Shown here piece by piece: positions 40,045 to 48,665 of a stretch of DNA of 48,697 nucleotides (positions are counted from its first letter, which is position 1; each line of letters starts with the position of its first letter). Under the pieces are notes generated by a model. The model made no database searches. It saw only the letters and a list, made by a program, of their open reading frames with translations, and was not told where the DNA came from. The position numbers and the translations under genes were made by a program. Source of the DNA: Wenjunlia vitaminophila DSM 41686 (GTDB lineage Bacteria > Actinomycetota > Actinomycetes > Streptomycetales > Streptomycetaceae); NCBI RefSeq assembly GCF_000380165.1, contig NZ_KB904676.1, positions 2,676-51,372 on the forward strand. Reading direction: 5' to 3'.

Positions 40045-40728
40045 CTACCCGGGCCCGACCATCCTGGCGAACACCACCACGTTCCCCAGGTAGCCGAGTT
40101 GCTTGGAGTAGCCGCCACCGCAGGTGATGAGTCGCAGCTCGGGTTGTCCGGTCCGGCCGTAGACCCGTTCCCCGGGGAAGTCCTTCTTGTCGAACACCTC
40201 GACGCCGTAGACGACGAACTCGGCGACGCTCCCGTCCCTCCTGGTGATCTGGATGGTGTTCCCCTTCTCCAGGGCGCCGAGGCCGTAGAAGACGACAGGG
40301 CCCGCCTCGTTGTCCACGTGGCCGACGACGACCGAGGTGCCGTCGGCCCCTGGGGCGGGGGAGCCGCGGAACCACCCGGCGAGGTTGGTCCGCGTCGGGG
40401 GCGGCGGGGCTATCCCCCCGTCCTCGTCCGATCCCACGCCGGCCACGGGCGCCTCCACCCGGATCGCCGGGATGCTGATCGCCACGGGCGGGGACGCCGG
40501 CAGCGCCCGCACCGGGGTGCCCGTGCGGTGGGCCCGGACCCACGGGTGTCCCACCCCGCTCACCGCGGCGCTGGCCGGGGGCTGCGGCGGGCCGGTCCGC
40601 GCCGCCATGCCGTCACAGAGCATGCAGACCCCGATGGCCGCGGCGAAGGCGGCCACGCCCAGGGCGAACAGGTTGCCGCGCTCCGGCCGTCGCCGGGCGC
40701 CGCCAGCGCTGCCGCGAGGTGCCGTCAT
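40045..40728 (-). CDS. Class F sortase
   Basis: This membrane-anchored transpeptidase has 227 residues: one N-terminal span (NLFALGVAAFAAAIGVCMLC, about 19-38), a Pro-rich linker, and a sortase beta-barrel with catalytic His137 (VVGHVD) and Cys203 (LITCGGG). The usual Arg before the end is not obvious: the terminal strand is YLGNVVVFA instead of the Y(R/K)DNVVV form, so the triad may be diverged. The start ATG 40728 follows GGAGG. Class F sortases in actinobacteria lack well-defined substrates. A secreted protein is encoded divergently next to it. Confidence 0.85.
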   Translation of the reverse strand: MTAPRGSAGGARRRPERGNLFALGVAAFAAAIGVCMLCDGMAARTGPPQPPASAAVSGVGHPWVRAHRTGTPVRALPASPPVAISIPAIRVEAPVAGVGSDEDGGIAPPPPTRTNLAGWFRGSPAPGADGTSVVVGHVDNEAGPVVFYGLGALEKGNTIQITRRDGSVAEFVVYGVEVFDKKDFPGERVYGRTGQPELRLITCGGGYSKQLGYLGNVVVFARMVGPG

Positions 40729-41232
40729 CGCCGTCCTCCGGGTGACCGGGCCCGTTCCAGGGACGCTAGGCCCGTCCCCCGTGCCCCGCGAGCGGGGGAC
40801 GGCAAACGGGCGCCCCACGTTCCGTGCACGACCGCGCCCGCCTCCCCGACCAGCAGGTCCTGGCTGGGCCCGCCAACAGCCGGCGGTGCGGCCGACCAGG
40901 TTCCCGAAAACCGGAGCGGGCTCGCCGGAGGTCGGAGCGCAGCCGGGCGCCCGTTGCACCGCGCCCGTTCTTCAGGGGTCACCCGTGCTCCCGGCCTGGG
41001 CTCCCTTGGGCGCCTCGAGCGACACCCCTGGGGGGCAATCACCCCACTCACCGGGCCCGTGCTGGCCGGGGAGCGCCACCGATGGCGGGTCGTCACCTCA
41101 GCCATTCGGCGTCGCCCCGCCCTCCGCTCCACATGCGCCGGCGTCCGGGCCGGGCGAGGTTCTTGGTGGACGCGGAAACCCTCAACGCCTCGCGGAAAGC
41201 CCTTCCGCAGCCGCGTCCTGCGGAGGTTCGAC
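40729..41232. other. Intergenic stretch between divergent sortase and secreted-protein genes
   Basis: Five hundred bases carry no credible gene; the frames here are shadows of the sortase. Both promoters should lie here. I saw no riboswitch or operator. Confidence 0.4.
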
Positions 41233-41778
41233 ATGCGTGCTGCACGCATCCTCGCGGCCGCGGTGCTGACCGGAGCGGCCCTGGGCGGCACGGCACCTGC
41301 GGCGCTCGCCGAAGAACCGACAGAGGCCACCAGGGATGCCGGTGAACAGAGTGAGGGGACGGGCAGCCACGCCCCGCACGACCTGAGAGTCACTCCCCAA
41401 CGCGTCTACCAGGGCGGCAAGGTGACGGTCACCGTGCGGGGAGAGAACTGCCGGCACGGCCAGGGCCACGTCGAGTCGAGGGCGTTCCCTCGTACCGCTC
41501 TGAACGCGCTCAGGACCGAGGGCGCCGCCTACGCGGCACCGAGCGTCCACCGGGACATCTCGCCGGGGCCCTATGCCATCACTGTGTCCTGCAGGGGCAG
41601 GTCGGTCACCGGGGCGCCGTTCACGGTGATCCACGGCCATGGTCCGGAGGGGGGTGAGGGCGGCAGCGTCGAGGGCGTGAGCACCCTCCAGACGGCCGTC
41701 GGTGCGGCACTCGTGGCCGCGGCAGTCGGCGGAAGCGTCTACCTGACGCGCCGCCACTCGGACGGCGGTAGCGCCTGA
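41233..41778 (+). CDS. Secreted, C-terminally membrane-anchored protein of unknown function
   Basis: The 181-residue protein has a signal peptide (MRAARILAAAVLTGAALGG... cleaved near APAALA-EE, about 26) and a mature beta-rich domain with two Cys (GENCRHG and TVSCRGR). Near the C-terminus, GVSTLQTAVGAALVAAAVGGSVYLTRR ends in a membrane span followed by a basic tail. There is no LPxTG-like motif, so a role as sortase substrate is not supported by sequence. GGAGG precedes ATG at 41233. Its divergent position to the sortase gene is suggestive only. Confidence 0.75.
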   Translation: MRAARILAAAVLTGAALGGTAPAALAEEPTEATRDAGEQSEGTGSHAPHDLRVTPQRVYQGGKVTVTVRGENCRHGQGHVESRAFPRTALNALRTEGAAYAAPSVHRDISPGPYAITVSCRGRSVTGAPFTVIHGHGPEGGEGGSVEGVSTLQTAVGAALVAAAVGGSVYLTRRHSDGGSA

Positions 41779-41883
41779 CCGGCTGAACCTCCCCGGTCTT
41801 GTCCACCGCCCCCGGTCCCGGGCCCCCCGAGGCGCCCGGGACCGGATCCACCCCCGTGTCCCCGATTCGGCGCCGTGACGACG

Positions 41884-41921
41884 ACGGGGAGCGGAGGCGC
41901 CTGCGCCTGACCGCTCCCCGT
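41884..41921. terminator. Bidirectional hairpin between secreted protein and sigma factor genes
   Basis: ACGGGGAGCGG (41884-41894) pairs with CCGCTCCCCGT (41911-41921) and the inner AGGCGC pairs with GCGCCT (41903-41908), leaving a two-base bulge. It lies between the ends of two convergent genes. There is no T-run, but the position fits a shared terminator. Confidence 0.7.
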
Positions 41922-41944
41922 GATCACACGGCGTCCCATGGCTT

Positions 41945-42919
<975 letters not shown>

Positions 42920-43193
42920 GCGTGCTCCCTTGCGGTTGGTTCTGGGTCGGTCGTGGAGTACCGAGCATCGAGCCGTAGGCCCGACTACTCGGAGTCCACC
43001 TAGCACAACGACTGGAATCCGGACAGAATTCCCATGTCGATCTGCGTTCTCTGCGGCGTTGCAGTACCCTGCCACCCCACACGCGATCGTCAGCTACCCA
43101 GCGTGATGGATCGCCTGCGTGGCGCGGACGCCCCGGCCTCGGGGGCTGCCAGCTCCAGGCGAGTGGCAGCCGTCCACGGGCAACGAGTCGGCC

Positions 43194-44225
43194 TCAGTTC
43201 CCCGTCCTCGTTGCCAACGCCACGAAACGGTGTTTTTCATCCTCGTACCGCGTCAGCCGCCAACCGGCCCGGGTCAGGGCCGGACGGAGGTTGGGCTCGG
43301 CCAGCAGGTCGTCGGGCCCCAGGACGCGGCCGTGTCGCGCGGCGAGCACGGCACGGCCCACCGGGTGGAAGAGCGCCAGTCGGGCCCCGGGGGCGCAGAC
43401 CCGGGCCAGTTCCCGCAGCCCCGCGTGAGGATCGGGCAGGTGGTGCAGCACACCAGCGGCGAACACCCCGTGCAGCGCCCCGTCCCCCAGGGGCAGCCCG
43501 GCGCAGTCGGCCACCGCCAGGACCGCTGACCGCCCGCGCCCCAGTCGCGTGGCCTCCCGGAGCATGGCGGGGGTGAGGTCGGTGCCCAGCACCGTGCCCC
43601 GGGGGCCGACCGCCTCGCGCAGCAACGGCAGCGCTCGGCCCGTCCCACAGCCCACGTCGAGGACCACCTGCCCCGGGACCAGTCGCAGCAGCGCGACCGC
43701 TGCCCGGTACCTCGGCTCGTCATCGGGGAACCGCTTCTCCCAGCCCTCCGCACGAGGGGTGAAGAACGCCCTGGTCATCGCGTGCTCCCGGCCGGCAGCC
43801 ACCATTTCGGCGAACCGCAGGCACGCTTCCCCGCGCTCCCGTCCCGCCCCTCGGGCGGGCAGCGACCAGATCGTGCGGGAGGACCTGCGAACGGCTCCCT
43901 CCGGCTCCTCCTCCCCCAGCAGCCGGGCCGCCGGGCCCAGCGTCAGCAAGGGCAGCTCGGCCGAGCGGGCGGCGTCCACCAGGGCGGACACCTCCAGATG
44001 CCCCTTCGGGTCCGCCGTCGCGGACGCCCCCGACGCCAGCGCGCTCCCGGAGAGCACCAGGGCCTCCACTCCGCGCAGGTCCGCCGGCAGCGGCTGGCCG
44101 ACCCGCCAGGCCCGCACCTCGAGCCCGCTGAGGGCCAGCGCCTCGGCCAGCTCGGTCTCCGCCTCTGCCGGGGCCTCCCCGCCAGGCCCCAGGGCCGTGG
44201 TCAGCCCCAGCCACAACACCGCCAC
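43194..44225 (-). CDS. Class I SAM-dependent methyltransferase with N-terminal extension
   Basis: The 343-residue protein has a C-terminal Rossmann methyltransferase: VVLDVGCGTGRALPLL (about 187-202) with motif I, AVADCAGLPLGDGALHGVFAAGVLHHLPDP (motifs II-III), and an ALFHPVGRAVL segment. The substrate is unknown. The first 105 residues (MAVLWLGLTT through LLTLGPAARLLG) resemble the first half of a glutamine amidotransferase/flavodoxin-like domain but carry no catalytic Cys. The GTG start at 44225 follows GGAGG. The gene is on its own, upstream of the sigma factor, with a 274-base gap. Confidence 0.85.
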   Translation of the reverse strand: MAVLWLGLTTALGPGGEAPAEAETELAEALALSGLEVRAWRVGQPLPADLRGVEALVLSGSALASGASATADPKGHLEVSALVDAARSAELPLLTLGPAARLLGEEEPEGAVRRSSRTIWSLPARGAGRERGEACLRFAEMVAAGREHAMTRAFFTPRAEGWEKRFPDDEPRYRAAVALLRLVPGQVVLDVGCGTGRALPLLREAVGPRGTVLGTDLTPAMLREATRLGRGRSAVLAVADCAGLPLGDGALHGVFAAGVLHHLPDPHAGLRELARVCAPGARLALFHPVGRAVLAARHGRVLGPDDLLAEPNLRPALTRAGWRLTRYEDEKHRFVALATRTGN

Positions 44226-44477
44226 TGTTCGGCTCCTCCCCGTTCACCGCGCGCCACCTCGCCCGCGCGGTGCCAGCAGACACCATCCCGCCGGGTACCG
44301 CCGTACCTCCGGTCCACCAGCAAGGCCCGGCGCCGTCGCGTACCCCGGGGCTGGGTCCACATGCGTCCCCGGTGGGCGAAGAACCGTCCCTCCCCGTGCC
44401 GGGACGGCCCCGCATGATCCGACGACGCCGGGGTATCCGGGGGTTCCCCCCGTTCCACTGCTTCTGAGGAGTTCCGC

Positions 44478-44678
44478 ATGGCCGAGAAGCGCTTCAGCCC
44501 CATCGACATCCAGAAGGCGCTGCACGGCGCCGGTTACCCGGCGAAGGCCAAGGACCTCGCAGCACTGGCCCGCAGGAACGGCGCCGACGACCGCATCGTC
44601 GAAATGATCGAGAAGTCGGGCCAGGAGCAGTTCGACAGACCCAGCGAGGTCCAGAAGGCCATCTTCCACTCAGCGTGA
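44478..44678 (+). CDS. DUF2795-family small protein
   Basis: This 66-residue helical protein contains FSPIDIQKALHGAGYPAKAKDLAALARRNGADDRIVEMIE, the DUF2795 pattern (L-x-G-x-x-Y/A-P-A). A GAGGAG ribosome-binding site (44466-44471) lies 6 bases before ATG. The function is unknown. It is single, with a strong hairpin after its stop. Confidence 0.88.
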   Translation: MAEKRFSPIDIQKALHGAGYPAKAKDLAALARRNGADDRIVEMIEKSGQEQFDRPSEVQKAIFHSA

Positions 44679-44681
44679 GCC

Positions 44682-44734
44682 TTCCGCGACGGTGCGGCCG
44701 GCGGAGTCGCTCCGCCGGCCGCACCGTCGCGGAA
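44682..44734. terminator. Bidirectional terminator, 25-bp perfect stem
   Basis: The left arm 44682-44706 begins TTCCGCGACGG and the right arm 44710-44734 ends CGTCGCGGAA; they are exact complements with loop TCG. It lies 4 bases after the DUF2795 stop and 7 bases before the stop of the convergent gene, so both transcripts can end there. The stem is unusually long. Confidence 0.85.
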
Positions 44735-44740
44735 CGGGAC

Positions 44741-45085
44741 TCACCCCGTCTTTCGAGGCTGCGTCGGGTTCTCCGGCGTCCCGTGGGACGGCGGGGTCAG
44801 CGCGGGCCCACGGGTGCTGGGGCTGACCTTGCTCGTGGCATCCGGCCCCGGAGGGTGCTCGGGGGCCGGGGCGTCGGGCGTCCCACCCGAGGGAACCGCC
44901 CCCGCCGCCAGCTCCGCCAGCCGGGCCGACATGGCCTGGACCACGGGCAGGCGGTCGCCGTGGGCGCGCTCGTAGTCGAGCAACCGCTCCAGGTCGTCCC
45001 GGCCCAGGGAACGGATGCGGTGACGCAGGCTCCCCACCGGCAGGTGGTCGTAGTCGGGGATCGGCAGGTTCTCGCGCTCGCTCAT
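44741..45085 (-). CDS. Conserved hypothetical protein (LPIPDYDHLPVGSLRHRIRSL family)
   Basis: The 114-residue protein has an N-terminal conserved block, LPIPDYDHLPVGSLRHRIRSL (about 6-26), followed by helical LERLLDYERAHGDRLPVVQAMSARLAELAAG, and a Pro/Ser-rich disordered C-terminus. The block recurs in actinobacterial hypotheticals (DUF8129-like). ATG at 45085 was preferred over GTG 45091 because GAGG lies 7 bases before it. The function is unknown. It is convergent with DUF2795. Confidence 0.7.
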   Translation of the reverse strand: MSERENLPIPDYDHLPVGSLRHRIRSLGRDDLERLLDYERAHGDRLPVVQAMSARLAELAAGAVPSGGTPDAPAPEHPPGPDATSKVSPSTRGPALTPPSHGTPENPTQPRKTG

Positions 45086-45598
45086 CGCCACACCTCACCT
45101 GATGTCTCCAGACCGGACTTTCGCCGGCTGGTGTGGGTACCCCGTATCGCGCCCGTCGATTCACCCCAGCGGAGGACCGTGGTCCCCCGCGGGAACGACG
45201 ACCGCGGGAGACCACGGCGTTGCGGGGGCGTCCTCCCGAGAGGAGGGGAGGAGGGGAGCCCCCGGTCCGTGACGTGTTCAGCCAGGCCCTCTCGCACGGG
45301 CGGTCACACGTGCCGCCCTCACCGTCGGGACGCCGAAGCACCGACGGCACCCACCACAACGTCCCGCGGTCCCCACGGTCACGCCCACTGCGCCGAACCG
45401 GTGACGCCCATCGCCGAGGGGACGGCGACCCACGGTCGCACCTCGGCCCCGGTAGCAGATCGGCGTGGTGGCGACCACGGTTGTGCACACCATGTGGCGC
45501 GGGACACCCAGCGGGAGGCGATCAGCCACATGGACCGGCTGCTCGGGCGGCCTCGCGACCGTGGTTGATCACTGCCGTTGATGTCAGAACCTGATGTC
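45086..45598. other. Gene-free stretch before tRNA-Arg remnant
   Basis: I see no credible gene in about 510 bases; the frames there are Arg/Pro-rich and without family likeness. A direct repeat TGATGTCA occurs twice near 45579-45598, just before the tRNA terminator. Confidence 0.4.
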
Positions 45599-45632
45599 AA
45601 ACGCCCCGGACCATGATCGGTCCGGGGCGTTT
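45599..45632 (-). terminator. Rho-independent terminator of the tRNA-Arg
   Basis: AAACGCCCCGGACC (45599-45612) and GGTCCGGGGCGTTT (45619-45632) form a perfect 14-bp stem with loop ATGATC. It lies 8 bases after the tRNA 3' end on the minus strand. It is original chromosomal DNA outside the element. Confidence 0.85.
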
Positions 45633-45639
45633 CGGCTTG

Positions 45640-45691
45640 TGCCCCAGGCAGGATTCGAACCTGCGACACCCGCTTTAGGAGAGCGGGTGTC
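45640..45691 (-). tRNA. 3' part of tRNA-Arg(CCT), att site of integrative element
   Basis: On the minus strand the T-arm GCAGG-TTCGAAT-CCTGC, the 3' acceptor strand CTGGGGC and discriminator A are seen, preceded by an anticodon arm CCGCT-CTCCTAA-AGCGG (anticodon CCT). Beyond about 45691 the sequence is unrelated: no D-arm and no 5' acceptor strand follow. This is the remnant left when an element integrates into the 3' half of a tRNA gene. The intact gene should be at the other end, beyond the window. The limits of the duplicated core are approximate. Confidence 0.85.
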
Positions 45692-45770
45692 ATCCAACCC
45701 AGACTTGCTGGTTAAGGGCTTGCGAGACCTTCCGCGAAGATCATTTAGGAGAAAAATTGGAGATCACCTT

Positions 45771-47045
45771 CTAGGAGGCCTTCTCGAGGCTCACACGGCC
45801 CCACAGCGTCTCCAACCCGACGTTCGCCATCGCCTTCCAGAATAGTTCCTCCAAGCCCTCCAGGCGCTCGGCACGCATCCCGGGCGTGGGCTTCTGGTAG
45901 TGCCGCTTGATCCCCGGCCGCCGGTGCCCAGCCGCCTCGAACGCCAGGGGCTCCTTCACCCCGATCTCCGCCTGCATCGTGTCGTGCAGAGCGCGCAGCG
46001 CCTGCATGTCGAGGCCGGGAAGGATCGGCTCCCACGCCGGCCGGTACGCCACGCCGCGCCGCCGAGGACGCTCCGGCCGGCCGTCACAGGCCGGGCGGAG
46101 CGTCTTCGACCAGTTCCCTCGTCGCCACGGGGTGCCGCTGTCGGTGCTGAAGATGCGCTCGTGCGGCCAGTCGTCCAGGTGGTGACGCAGCAGCCGGGCC
46201 AGGAAGGGCGGGACGTCGATGTCGCGCGTCGACCCGTCGTTCTTGGTGGGCTCGAGCCTCAGGACGTACCCCTTCTTCTCGCCTTGCTCGTCGCGCTCCT
46301 GGTACTCGGCGTACTCCTCGACAACTCGCAGGATGGGGCAGACGAACTCGGCGGCGCCCCACGGCTGCCGCCTGGTCAGCAGCGTGTTGTCCCGGTGAAG
46401 GCCGAGTCCCTCACCCCACCGCAGGCCGGTGAACGCGGTCGTCAGGATGTGGATGCCGCGGGCGGGCCCGAGGCGTTCGGCCACCAGGATGGCGGCTTCG
46501 GGCCGGGCGCCGCCGTCCTGGACCTTCGGCGCCTTCGGCCTGACGGTGTCGAAGGAGGTGACTCGAGTGCGGCGCCGGCCGAAGAGCGGGTTGACGGTGA
46601 TGTGCTGCGCGTCCACCGCGGCCGTCATGATCGTGGACATCAGCGAAACGCAGTGCCCGCGGCTGACCTCCTCGACGGGCAGCGTCTGTTGCCAGGAGTC
46701 CACGTCGAACCAGGTGATCGCCCCGAGAGGGGTGTGTTCCCACCTAGGGAGGATGTGGTTCTCCAGCCGGTCCCACCGGGTGCCGACGGTGCGGCCCCTC
46801 TTCTGCCTGGACGCCATGAAGGTCCGCGCGAACGCGCCGAAGGTGGTGGCGCGCTTCTGGGGGTCTATCCAGGTGCCGGCCTTGATCTGCCGCTCCTGCT
46901 CGCGGCCCCAGGCGACGGCTGTCTTCTTCGTCGGGAAGCCCGACTCACTTCCGTACGTGCCGTCAGGTAGCAGGTACCGCGCCCGCCAGGTGACCTTACC
47001 TTTGCTTCCGCGCGCCGTACTGACGACTTTCTCGGCATACCCCAT
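45771..47045 (-). CDS. int: Tyrosine recombinase (integrase)
   Basis: It recombines the element into tRNA-Arg. The 424 residues have an N-terminal arm-binding region, a SAM-like core-binding domain (about 65-155) and the catalytic domain with Arg209 (TGLRWGE), Lys268 (PTKNDGS), Arg351, His374 (AAGHRR) and Tyr383 (KRHYQKP). The first His of the HxxR box reads Gln348 (MQALR), an unusual change. The Cys/Trp-rich linker between 160-200 is normal. ATG 47045 starts MGYAEKVVST. The gene is close to the att site. Confidence 0.92.
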   Translation of the reverse strand: MGYAEKVVSTARGSKGKVTWRARYLLPDGTYGSESGFPTKKTAVAWGREQERQIKAGTWIDPQKRATTFGAFARTFMASRQKRGRTVGTRWDRLENHILPRWEHTPLGAITWFDVDSWQQTLPVEEVSRGHCVSLMSTIMTAAVDAQHITVNPLFGRRRTRVTSFDTVRPKAPKVQDGGARPEAAILVAERLGPARGIHILTTAFTGLRWGEGLGLHRDNTLLTRRQPWGAAEFVCPILRVVEEYAEYQERDEQGEKKGYVLRLEPTKNDGSTRDIDVPPFLARLLRHHLDDWPHERIFSTDSGTPWRRGNWSKTLRPACDGRPERPRRRGVAYRPAWEPILPGLDMQALRALHDTMQAEIGVKEPLAFEAAGHRRPGIKRHYQKPTPGMRAERLEGLEELFWKAMANVGLETLWGRVSLEKAS

Positions 47046-47054
47046 GGCAACCCC

Positions 47055-47279
47055 TCACTCGTGGTCTGTGGAGTGGGGGGGACGCGGCAGGGGGTCGTCC
47101 ACGCGTTCCCAGTAGCGACGAGCCACGGAGGTGTTGAGTGCCTGCTCGACCAGCGCGCTGACCCGCTCGGCGGGGAGCGCCGCGTCTACGTATATCTCGT
47201 AGCAATCGAGATCGTCCAGTACCAGGAGTTCGGTGTTGTGCGGCATGCCCGCGACGCGCATCACCTGTACCCGCGCCAT
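47055..47279 (-). CDS. Small hypothetical protein upstream of integrase
   Basis: The 74-residue protein MARVQVMRVAGMPHNTELLVLDDLDCYEIYVDAAL... has no family I recognise. It is compact and acidic. ATG at 47279 follows a GGGGG at good distance, and its stop lies 10 bases before the integrase start, so they are co-transcribed. It might be an accessory of recombination, but nothing shows this. Confidence 0.6.
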   Translation of the reverse strand: MARVQVMRVAGMPHNTELLVLDDLDCYEIYVDAALPAERVSALVEQALNTSVARRYWERVDDPLPRPPHSTDHE

Positions 47280-47330
47280 TGCGTCCCCCAGACCTTCGAG
47301 TGGTGCCCCCTCTCGCAGGTCCGCCCCATA

Positions 47331-47351
47331 TAACCACACAACGGGTGGTTA
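47331..47351. promoter_or_regulatory. Inverted repeat upstream of the integrase operon
   Basis: TAACCAC (47331-47337) and GTGGTTA (47345-47351) form a perfect 7-base inverted repeat with a 7-base spacer, 52 bases upstream of the ATG at 47279. It could be an operator for the XRE regulator encoded next to it; inferred. Confidence 0.6.
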
Positions 47352-47380
47352 CACAGGAACAATTCGCTGTTTCCCCAAGG

Positions 47381-47890
47381 TCACGTGTCGGTGTCCGCTG
47401 ACTCGCTTTGCGCGCCGAGCTTGCCCAGGTGACGCTGTGTCCGGCGCCACGCCAGGAGGTCTCTCCGGATTTCCTCGGGGGAGGCGTCGGGGCGCCCTTT
47501 CATGATCACGATCATGCGGGCGTCGGAGCCCAGTTCGGTCAAGTCCAGGACCGTGGCGCCCAGGAGCGCCCCTTCCCGCAACTCCTCGGCGACGAGCACG
47601 GGGAGGTCATCCACCTCCGGGGCCTGGCGGGCAGGACGCCCTTCGGGGGCGCCTTCTCGGATCGGTTCTCTTCCGGCGAGCACCGCCTCCAGGGACCCGT
47701 CTTGCCACCCGACCAGGCGCGCGTAGCTGCGCATCGTGCCGGTGGGTTTGGCTCGCGGGTCGCCGCGCTCGATCGACTGGATCGGCGTACGGCTGACGCC
47801 GATCCGGTCTGCCACCTGTCGCTGGGTCAAGCCGAGGGCCTTGCGAGCCTCTACCAGCTCGCGGCCCAGTCGCTCCCAGTCAGTGCTCAT
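47381..47890 (-). CDS. XRE-family transcriptional regulator
   Basis: The 169-residue repressor-like protein has an N-terminal HTH: RELVEARKALGLTQRQVADRIGVSRTPIQSIERG (about 10-43), the XRE pattern LTQ...A..IGVS...I...E. The C-terminal part is charged and unrelated to peptidase-type repressors. ATG at 47890. It is divergent from the next XRE gene and lies upstream of the integrase gene, so it may control the lysogeny-like state of the element. Confidence 0.85.
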   Translation of the reverse strand: MSTDWERLGRELVEARKALGLTQRQVADRIGVSRTPIQSIERGDPRAKPTGTMRSYARLVGWQDGSLEAVLAGREPIREGAPEGRPARQAPEVDDLPVLVAEELREGALLGATVLDLTELGSDARMIVIMKGRPDASPEEIRRDLLAWRRTQRHLGKLGAQSESADTDT

Positions 47891-47979
47891 GGCTCACATC
47901 ATGCCGTAGGTGAATGCAACCCTGCGAGGGCAGTTCTAGCCGATTGACCAGCGATCGAGCAAGGAAAGAGGGCGTCAAG

Positions 47980-47997
47980 GGTTGCACGTGGGCAACC
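47980..47997. promoter_or_regulatory. Inverted repeat between divergent XRE genes
   Basis: GGTTGC (47980-47985) and GCAACC (47992-47997) with a 6-base spacer lie between the divergent starts at 47890 and 48107. Repeats of CCCAACG follow at about 48060-48078. It is a candidate operator of the element's switch. Confidence 0.5.
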
Positions 47998-48106
47998 AGT
48001 AGCCTCAGTTCACGCCGCTACTACCCTCTCGAGGGCTCTAAAAAAGTGCCCACAACGTGCTCCCAACGCTTGCCCAACGTAGTGCCAGCGGGCTAGCTTT
48101 GAGCGC

Positions 48107-48325
48107 GTGAGACTGAACGGGCCCGCCGTAAGGGAGCTCAGAAGAGCACGCAATGTTGGCCTTCGGCAGCTCGCCGACCAGATCGGACGCAATCGCGGCT
48201 ACCTCTCCCGCCTAGAGCGGGATCTGGTCCGCGAGCCGGCCGACGAGGTCGTCCACCTGCTCGCCGAGGCGCTGGCGGTGCCCGTGATCGCCATCACCCG
48301 CGATATCCCCAAGGAGTCACCGTGA
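48107..48325 (+). CDS. Small XRE-type HTH protein
   Basis: The 72-residue protein is almost only an HTH: VRELRRARNVGLRQLADQIGRNRGYLSRLERDLVREPADEVVHLLAEAL. It resembles small regulators of actinomycete integrative elements. GTG at 48107; the stop overlaps the next GTG by 4 bases (GTGA), so they form an operon. Its partner is the excisionase-like gene. Confidence 0.83.
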   Translation: MRLNGPAVRELRRARNVGLRQLADQIGRNRGYLSRLERDLVREPADEVVHLLAEALAVPVIAITRDIPKESP

Positions 48326-48585
48326 CGGCCACCAGGATGCGCGTCGCGCGACCGGAGCCCCCGGCGCCGAGCACGCCGGAGGGGGAGCTGTACCACTACA
48401 CGCCCGAGGAGACCGCCTACTGGCTGCCCTTCTCGCCGCGGAAGCTCAAGGAAATGGCCTACGAGCGGGAGATCCCGCACGTCAACAACGGAAACCGCGT
48501 GTGGTTCAGCGGTGCGCACATTCGGGCCATCAGCCGCCAGTTCACGCGGGAGCCGCTTAAGCAGCCGCTCTCGGTCTCGGCCTGA
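48322..48585 (+). CDS. Excisionase-like (MerR-type HTH) DNA-binding protein
   Basis: This 87-residue protein has a helix-turn-helix/wing typical of Xis or HTH_17 proteins: YHYTPEETAYWLPFSPRKLKEMAYEREIPHVNNGNRVWFSGAHIRAI. It likely bends the element's ends to direct the integrase to excision. GTG start 48322 overlaps the upstream stop. A hairpin follows. Confidence 0.8.
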   Translation: MTATRMRVARPEPPAPSTPEGELYHYTPEETAYWLPFSPRKLKEMAYEREIPHVNNGNRVWFSGAHIRAISRQFTREPLKQPLSVSA

Positions 48586-48594
48586 CCAACGCGC

Positions 48595-48629
48595 GAGAGG
48601 CCGCCTCGGCGGACACCAGGCGGCCTCTC
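48595..48629 (+). terminator. Hairpin after excisionase-like gene
   Basis: GAGAGGCCGCC (48595-48605) and GGCGGCCTCTC (48619-48629) form a perfect 11-bp stem. It lies 10 bases after the stop. No long T-run, but terminator-like. Confidence 0.7.
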
Positions 48630-48665
48630 CGACCCACCCACACAGCTCAACGAGAGAGGTGGACC

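Noticed and set aside
41638-41778. Sortase recognition motif in the secreted protein
   Set aside because: The C-terminus has a membrane span and basic tail but no LPxTG-type sequence before it.
45133-45594. Plus-strand frame before the tRNA-Arg fragment
   Set aside because: Arg/Pro-rich translation with no ribosome-binding site, family likeness or codon pattern.
45640-45715. Complete tRNA-Arg gene
   Set aside because: The D-arm and 5' acceptor strand are absent; beyond the anticodon arm the sequence is foreign. It is called a 3' fragment only.
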